From Leptobrachium leishanense (Eukaryota; Chordata; Amphibia; Anura; Megophryidae), in assembly GCA_009667805.1 (NCBI GenBank), contig CM019069.1, positions 61,931,422 through 61,995,421 on the forward strand: a stretch of DNA of 64,000 nucleotides, in the 5' to 3' direction. A program made the position numbers and the translations under genes. Of this stretch, positions 47,401 to 56,400 are shown piece after piece. The notes beneath the pieces were generated by a model. That model saw only the letters and a list, made by a program, of their open reading frames with translations. It had not been told where the DNA came from and made no database searches. Numbering within the stretch: the stretch's first letter is position 1; every line of letters begins with the position of its first letter.

Positions 47401-50400
47401 ATTTTGCCCCAGCTCCTCTCATGGATTTTGACCCAGCTCCTCTCATGGATTTTGTCCCAGCTCCTCTCATGGATATACTGCCCCAGCTCCTCTCATGGAT
47501 TTTGCCCCAGCTCCTCTCATGGATTTTGCCCCAGCTCCTCTCATGCATATACTGCCCCAGCTGCTCTCATGGCTATGCCCCCAGCTCCTCTCATGGATAT
47601 ACTGCCCCAGCTCCTCTTATGGATTTTGCCCCAGCTCCTCTCATGGATATACTGCCCCAGCTGCTCTCATGGCTATGCCCCCAGCTCCTCTCATTGATAT
47701 TGCCTGAGCTCATGGATATGCCCCAGCTCATGGATAATGCCCCAGCTCATGGATACTGCCCCAGCTCATGGATAATGCCCCAGCTCATGGATATACTGCC
47801 ACAGCTCATGGATAATGCCCCAGCTCATGGATACTGCCCCAGCACATGGATACTGCCCCAGCTTATGGATAATGCCCCAGCTCATGGATACTGCCCCAGT
47901 TCATGGATATACTGCCCCAGCACATGGATATACTGCCCCAGCTCATGGATACTGCCCCAGCTCATGGATACTGCCCCCAGCTCATGGATATTGCCCCAGC
48001 TCATGGATTTGCCCCAGCTCATGGATAATGCCCCCAGCTAATGAATACTGCCCCAGCTCATGGATAATGCCCCCCAGTTCATGGATAATGCCCCCAGCTC
48101 ACCTCCTGCGCCACGTGTTCTGCTCCCTCTGAGCGTCCGGCGGCATGGAGCTTGGGCGCTCGCCTGGGGGAGCCACGTGACCAGCTGCGATCTCGCGAGA
48201 ACTCGGCTGGTGACGTGTTTCCCCCAGGCGAGTGCCGAAGCTGCATAGCTTCGGACGCTCGCAGGGAGCGAACAGCGGCGCAGGGTGAGACACCCGCCCT
48301 TAGGGTGATGGTGTCACCCTAAGGGTTGGTGTCACCTGGTGCGGGCCGCACCCCCGCCCCCACGTAACGACGTACCTGATTAAGCAGGAGGTAAATCTGA
48401 TCTAACAACATGTAGAAAATCATAGAAATTCAGTAGTTTTAGATCACATAAGGCATGGTTAAAAATTTTGATTCCTAAAGGTACTAGCCAGGCTGAAAAG
48501 TTACTCGCCACCTCTGATCCAAAGAGGTCAACAACAACCTCCAGTTTTCAAGTGCCAAGCTTCCACTAGCCCTGTTTAAATTTGCACTCTCTAGGTGAGA
48601 GGGCGAGTTGAAGTTTTGAGCCCTGTCATATGGCGCGTCTTACCTGAATAATCTTTGTGTGGAGACCCTGCCCCATCTCTATGCCACCATGACTGATGAG
48701 ACAATTTCCATCGCTGTATATATGAACCAGTGCAGCAGCCTGGACAGAAAGAAAGAGATTTGTTTGAGAGACTCATATTTGAGTAAGACTAGAATTTCAT
48801 TACATGTCCCGTTACAAAATTTTCAGCTTTCAATTGCCCAGTGCCAGCCTTAGAACTTTATGCGCCCTGTGTGAAAACTAACGCCCTCACAGTCTCATCC
48901 AATACTTCCCTACCATTCTTACACTCCAAAGATTAGAATGCTCGAACAAATGCATAATTAATAAACCAGCTCTGAAATGAATATATTATATTTAGATGAA
49001 CCTCATTTTCACCGGAGATCATGGGGTAGAATTTACCTAATAGCTGCCTCTTGAAGAGACGCAAAAACTGCAATGTTTGCAAATGGCGTTGAGGGGTGTT
49101 GGGTACATTTTGTGTTTTAATAGAATCTAATGCATTTTGATATCCATTCTTTACACTGGCACAGATACCCAAACCTGCCAAACCATTTTAAAAATCTTTA
49201 CTGAAGAGAGAGGGTGGATTTCAAAGAATCCAACCTCGAGAAACTTAACATTATGTGTTGTATACTATCAGCAGAGGCAAAGCCTTAGTTTTAACTCGTC
49301 AAAATATAAATTGAGTTAAGTTTACTGACCTGATGAAATGCTTTTTCAATATAACCGACTGTGAATTTAAGTGGTATCATGGCCATGCCTTTTTTCTTCC
49401 AATAGGTTTTCTTATTGAACTCTTGAATTTCAGCCCTTCTCTTGTGATAGGAAGACATCTGCATGCATTCCTCCCAGCACCGCTTGAGGTTGGTGGAATC
49501 AAACTCCTGATTGTAATGTGTTCTGCAAATACCTCTGTACAGGTTTCTCTCTCGAACCTAAAAATTAGAATGAGGCTTAGGAAACAGACATTTACTAATA
49601 AGGGTATTATGGGAGCACGCGCAAACACATTTCTATAGGGCTAGATCGGGGCTTCCAAAGCCTGTCCCGGGACCGGCGAACAGGCCAGGTTTGCAGGGTT
49701 ACCTTGGGGAAAAGGCAGACCGAATCCTGCAGTCACTAAGCAACAAATCATATCTGTGCTGTGTTTTGCTGCAGATATCTGGCAAACCAGGCCTATTGGG
49801 GACACTTTGGGACCAGGGTTGGAAACCACTGTCCAAATCAGTAAGTGGAGTGGTTGAATGGAGGTTCATGACCACGTTCTTTGAAATCATTCTAGACTGT
49901 ACAAAAAGATAGATAAAGCCCAATTTGCCCATCGACTAGGAGATGCCAAAATAAGTTGGAAATTGATATAAAAAAAATACTGTAAGCTTCTAAGTAACCA
50001 ATGCAGCTTACACTGCAATAATTTTCCGCCTCCTAAATTTCAGACATAGCCAGACCATAGCCCTATTTTTTCTACCAACCTAGCAAGGATCAGGAAGATA
50101 GAAAACAACAGTCTGTGCCCATGTGTATCTCCCAGGATATTGGATTCTCTGAGCATCATTGCAGGACATCCTGGCAAACAGGTTATGAAGAATCAGGAAA
50201 ACTGAATAGTTAAGAAATAGACCAGGGAATAACAGAAACAGGAAGTCATACGTCTCACAATAATAACAGTGTCTTCCATTGGAGACTTGGGCAGCGTGGC
50301 CTTGAAATTTGTCCGCTTGATTCAGACAGCGGCTTCGGCAACTGGCAAACGTGTCAGTCTTCCCCTTAGGTTTTTAAAATTGTTCCATTAGCTTTTATCA

Positions 50401-53400
50401 GATCAACGTTCAAGTGATCGGGTGCCCCAAATTTTGTTGCAATTTGGAGCACCGTTTTCATGGAATCCCAGCTATTAGGACAATTCGGAAAGAGACTAAA
50501 AACATAGTGGAAATATTTGAAGATAATCAGTCAATAGTATTACCTTATAGGATGGTAGTCTACACTTTATTGCAATTGCATCCATTATAGTCTCGGTCAC
50601 CAAGCCAGTTTGGGGGAATCCAAAGCCACGGAAAGCAGTGTTCGAAGGAAGGTTTGTTTTGCACGCAATAGCCCTGCAATTTAGGTTGGGGAAGTTGTAA
50701 GCATTATCCATCTTTACCAGCGCCACTTCCAACACCTAAAATACATAAAAGAAATTTGTATGCCAGAGCAAATAGTTCCAAACACCATGAATTAATTGTT
50801 GGCAATTTAGATTTTCGTGGTTAACAAGGCCTTGAAGACAAGAAAAGACAAGAAATGGCACAATGACAAGTACAAGGATCTTGTTACCAAGATGGATTCA
50901 TCAATAGTACATCCTGCATTGGAATAAAAAGAAACATCTGCAGCAACAATCTTGCCATCGTTCATACAGCCAACCTGAAAAAGGAAACCAATGACCATTG
51001 AGAAATAGAATTTGATAATCTCACCCCAATGGCTGTCCAATACACAGAAAAGTAAAGTCACCTTGTATTTTCCTGAAACGGGGTGACGACCTGCAGTAAT
51101 CAACATGTCTTCTCCTCGCTCTAGAACACATCGAATAGGCCTTTTTGTCCTGTTAGAATTCAGACAAAGATAAAATTTAAGTAAACCCATTTTAAAAGAC
51201 ATTTAAAAAAAAAAAGATCAATCAGGTCACAATGGCTAGGGTGCTAAAGATGTTTCCATATTTGTATGATGAAGACTAGGGATTGTGGCCATTTTTGGAA
51301 GGGATAGAATTTATTGTGGCCGCAGTTCATATATCCTCCTTTTCCAGGTCATCTACAAACTCACTTTTGAGCCGCCACTGCTGCAGCGGATGCAAATATA
51401 GCTGGTTTTGTGGCTTTGCCCCCAAAAGCTCCTCCAACTCTTTTCGCTTTACTCATGATCCTGTTCGATGGAACTCCTAGAACTGCAGCAACAGCAAACT
51501 GAAAGGCAAAAAGAGGAAGCCCAGGCATATAAACTTGCATGGTCAAGGTTGGGTAGATACCTTACATCGGGGGAGGGAAACAAACGTTTTAAAAAGCAAC
51601 CAACTAAAAATGGGTAGGTTTAGTTCCCTTTTACTATAAATCAAAAAGATTCTCCCACATGAAAACATGCGAGAGGTTTTATTTGAATGGCCAAGCCACT
51701 TCCAAAACAGCATTTTAGTTCCTGCAAAAGTTGTGATTTTTAGCAGTAGCCGGTGCTTTAAGTTGGCATTTAAAAAAAATTAATAAATAAACCAGCTTTT
51801 TTAGCCTCCGATACCTCCTACGCTAGATCTAGCTCTGCAACCTCATCCACCAAAATGAGGGTAATTGTACATATTCTTTTAGAACAAGGAAAATGGAAAA
51901 CTTGACAGCAACATCTCAGCACTCCATCTCGTACTTTGATCATATTTAATACTTGAAGTGCAATTTCAAGTGTAACGCAAGTCCATTAGAAAAAGGATCT
52001 TGCCGTGAATGCTATGATTTAAACATACTCACCTGAGAAGTGGAGATAGCTTGGGTAGATACATAAATATCAAATTCGTTCTCCTCTCCCTTTGGTATAA
52101 CAATAAGAGAGTTTGTTTCCATGTAGAACTGTTCCTGACCACAAATGTGTACTTCACCTAGAATTTTTTTATTTTTTTTAAAAAAAGGCACAGAAAATTA
52201 GATTTTAGAAAGTAGTTCAAATAAGAACTACTTGTTGATTTGGATCCCTGCTCTATAACAAACTCTGGCCCCGCATATGTTAATAGCATTCAAAGAATTA
52301 TGGGAGTTGTAGGCAATCAATAGACAGACTCACAGGACTTGTGCAGGAACATCTGGGGGGAAAGATTTTGAGATGCCTACTCTACAGTCTGGATTCAGTA
52401 TGGTCGTATGTTCAAGTTACCTTCAAGAATATGGTCAGCCGTTTTAAAGGCTTCTTCCGCATTACCATGCTTTATGCCTTTGAATGGCTCATAAAAAGAT
52501 TTGTACTTTATGGCATCCTGGATAAAAGAAAATAAAGCTATTTTAGTATGGGAATTTGGTGAACTATGTCACCATTAGCTTGAAATGGAAATATAACATC
52601 AACGAACATCACATATCTGCACTGGAAGAGAAGCAATCCATTCAGGAGACCAAAAGGAGCTTCATCATGACAGAGTATAAGGTTACTAACCGTTTCACTA
52701 CTGAGAGAATTAGTCATAAAACATACATGTTTATTCAGAGAGCGGTGAAAAGCAGGAGAATGACTGGAGAATGGAAACTTCTAGGTCAAAATAGCTGATT
52801 TGGAACGTGAGATGAATGGGAGAATTTTTATGGTTTGGCTATTTTGACCTAGAATTTTCAATACTCCAGTCATTCTCCTGCTTTTCACCGCTCTCTGATT
52901 AACTCTGATATTTGTGACATGGAATTGAGACCATTAAAATGTACGATAGAGATTATGCATAAATATTGCTTTGCTGAGAAAAGCAAGGTTAAAGTGTGAA
53001 TTCTCAGTTTCAGTTACAGCAAAATTGTAGGGAAGAACGGTTCTAAACCCTAGAGAAGATTCCCATTACCTTACACAATTACAAACAGGGCTTGACTTAG
53101 AAATTGCATTTGTGTCAAATACAAATGTTGTCAAACCATGTCAGATTTCCTTCTTATGGGGGATTTGTAGTGACCGTAAGGAGATTAGAAATACAGCCTC
53201 AAAAAACAGAATATAAAGTAGTTGAAATGCCTGTTGGAAATACAGCAGCATGTACTGTATCATATAAAGATATAATAGGCATCTGAACTGTAGATGGCGC
53301 TGTTACACTTCAGATAACTGCCTAGATATGGCCATGGACTTGTTGGTAAAGTTTACAGGAAGGAACAGGAAGTGGTCTTTTCTGTTGTCTCCCATCTATA

Positions 53401-56400
53401 ATTTCTCACTTCCGTCTCTGCTGTTTGCGGTAACATTATGTCTGACAAGTTGTGACCCTTTACTGTTGAACAACCCAAGTAAAACCTGCATTTCTACAAG
53501 TCACTACTGCCCCGTATTCATACATAACCAACAATGCCTGTATATGGAAATTACAGTGACCCCTTCTAACTGTATTGTACATGGAGTCTTCGCAATTATA
53601 AACACCTGAATCTTATCCCAGTACAGTGAATGATCCTATAACTCTTTATATTCTGCTCTCTCCCTGGCTGATGTACTGCAGCAGTGAAATGTACATGGCC
53701 GATCTGGCAACCCTAACGGTTCAGTATAACTTATTCATGCTAATAGGCGGTGCATGAAAAATGCCAACCATGCCATGTAGAATCCATATGCTGCAGGCAA
53801 GAAAAAAAAAAAGGAATCCCAGGTGGCCTTGCCCTGATTTCCATCCTGCAGCATATGAATTATACATGTTGCAGTGCAGCACTGTCTTTTCCATGTGCTC
53901 CCGCCTGCATGAAATATTGATATGTCCAGGAAAACATGGCCGACCTGGTAACTCTAGGTACAGTCCGGGTGGCGCTGATCCATTTAGTCGCTTTACAGAA
54001 GTGCAGTGTGACCAGCGGGAGATCTAAATTTTTTGCCCAGGATGAACACGTCGGGGTGGGAATTATTCACTAATCAACTTTCATTATAGTTGTTGCGAAC
54101 AGCCCACTTAAGCTTGCATTAAAAGAAAAAAGTATGCAAACAGCGTTTTATGCTGGGTTCACACTTGGACGTAGCGCTGCGTCGTGCAATGCTCGTGTTT
54201 TTTTACGCGTGTTCGCGCATACGAAAAACTACGCGAACGCGCATTGCAGCACGTTCGCGGCTATGTTTATGGCCGCAAACACGCTGCTGTATGCCCGAAA
54301 AGAAGCTCCCGGACTTCTTTGGGCGCAGGATGTTTTAAAGCACGCTCCTGCGTGCTTTAAAACGCCCAGGTGTGAACGGGTCCCATTGAAAACAATGGGA
54401 TTTCCCCGTTCATGCGTTTTAAAGCATGCACGAACGCGATTTAAAACATCTAGGTGTGAACGGGGCCTTATATGGCAATTTTTGCCTTTCGTTGAAAAAT
54501 AATGAATGCACATAGTTCTAGTGAAAAGGAATGAGCAAGGAATTAAATTATGGAAGTACGATATAAGAAAATATTTAAAGGCCAATATTTACCAGATTAT
54601 CATCATTTTATGTAAATTTATATTTCCCGCATGGCATACATGAACCATGATAATATTGCGCATTTGAAAGCAGGTGTGGAATTTTAACTGTCATAAAAGC
54701 TTAATCTCTTAATAGGAGGTAGATCTTGAAGTACTACAAGTAACCACTTACCCATCAAAAGTTATAGAAACATTCCCTTCCCCACTTATCGATGGCAGCA
54801 CAGACACAGTATTGAGCTGCAGATCAGTTTCGTTAATTACCTCTATAGTTATAATGGCCGGCTCTATATCTTCATATGCAATCTTTATTTTGCCCGCGGC
54901 ACGCCTCGCATGATCGGATGTATCTGCCACTACAGCACAGATTATCTGTCCCACACACTCCACCTGCAACCACAAGAAAATAATGGTTGTGGGATATAGT
55001 GCTTATCGGTCACACCAGTACTTTTTGGGAATCAGAAGGTGTCGGAATGCAAAGTGTATATAAGGTGCATATGAGAGTGGAGGGGGGTGACAGTTATGTT
55101 CAGTTCCCGGGAACACGTACAGAACACATTCCTGAAAGCAACATGTCATGTATTTGAATGCCCACTTACTAATAAATTGCAATATTTTTGGTATTCTACC
55201 ATGTGAGGTACTGGGTCCGTCAAAATAGGTCCTGGAACACATGCATTCAAAAGCTGAGAGGTCCTGGATCCTGTTCCCCAGCCCCACCCCTCCAACAAAT
55301 GACACCCTGGCAACAAGAGCATGTCAAACGGACAAGAAATCTGAATGTCCTGTTTAGGGTCAATACAGAGTTCTCAGACTTAATATCAGGTTCCACATTA
55401 GGAGACTACCAAAATGCAGAGATGTCCAGGCAGATGAAAGCGATATTTATTTTACATCAAATGCCTGACATGAATAAAAAAAATAAAGGGCCCCATTTCC
55501 TAGTGAAGTTAACTGTAGCGTTCGGGTGAGTAAGTGTTAACATCAAGATAAGTGACTTTAAAACATTTCTTATTACCTTCCTGACGCTAAACCTGTGAAA
55601 AATCCATTAGCACTTCAGTGATTGCGCCAGCTTACTGTACTTTGCGCATCTTATACGGGACATGGGGACCGCAATCCGTAATTAGTGTTAGGATAAGTAA
55701 GGTATTACAAAGTCCTAGCGCCAATAACCACATGGATGGGCTAACAAATATTTTTACGGTCACCTAAAACCTGTTGATAACAGATTTCACTTTTGCTGAA
55801 TCATTTACCTCCAGGTAAATCCCCGCATAAATATGATACTGTAAGGTCTCCCTTACAGCTGTTTCTCTTCTCTCTCTCTAATTACCTTTACTCAGCCCAA
55901 CCTTCTGATCCTTCCCATGCAATCGTCACAACATTTCTTCTAGCACCCAGCTTCACCTTCCCTCGGCTCTCATCTCTTTCACTTACCCCCGTCCTTTAGA
56001 TTGTAAGCTCACGGGAGATCTGGCTGAGCACTTGGTTAAAGTACTGTATCTCCTAGGCAAGCTATCCTACGGGCAGGGTTGTCTTTTCTTTATGTATTGT
56101 GTATGTCTCATATTTGTGCTCCCCCATTGTACAGCGCTGCGGAACCTGTTAGCGGTTTATAAAAATTTGTATCTGTAACCGGTACTACCTCTCATCCTGC
56201 ATTAAGAAAAGTGGCCCGATTCGCTGCTTTTTGCCGCTGGGGGTAGAGTGAGACTGGGGACAAATAGTTCCCAGTCTCCCTCCACGATCACACCGCAGTC
56301 TGCATGATCTCGCAAGAGCCAAATCGCGCAGGCCTCGCAGCCCAGCAATGTAACCCTTCCTGGAGTCCTCCAGCGGTTGATACAGTGAAATGGAAGCGCT

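Noticed and set aside
46695..48041. 448-codon ORF rich in [14 protein letters not shown] repeats
   Set aside because: Translation of a minisatellite whose units happen to lack stops; several frames on both strands are open over the same DNA, and it lies inside a non-autonomous hAT element.
54748..54838. Extension of AOX exon E4 ([11 protein letters not shown]...)
   Set aside because: Follows a good GAG|gtaatt donor; E5 supplies the expected next residues (DAIKYKS), so this is intron that happens to stay open.
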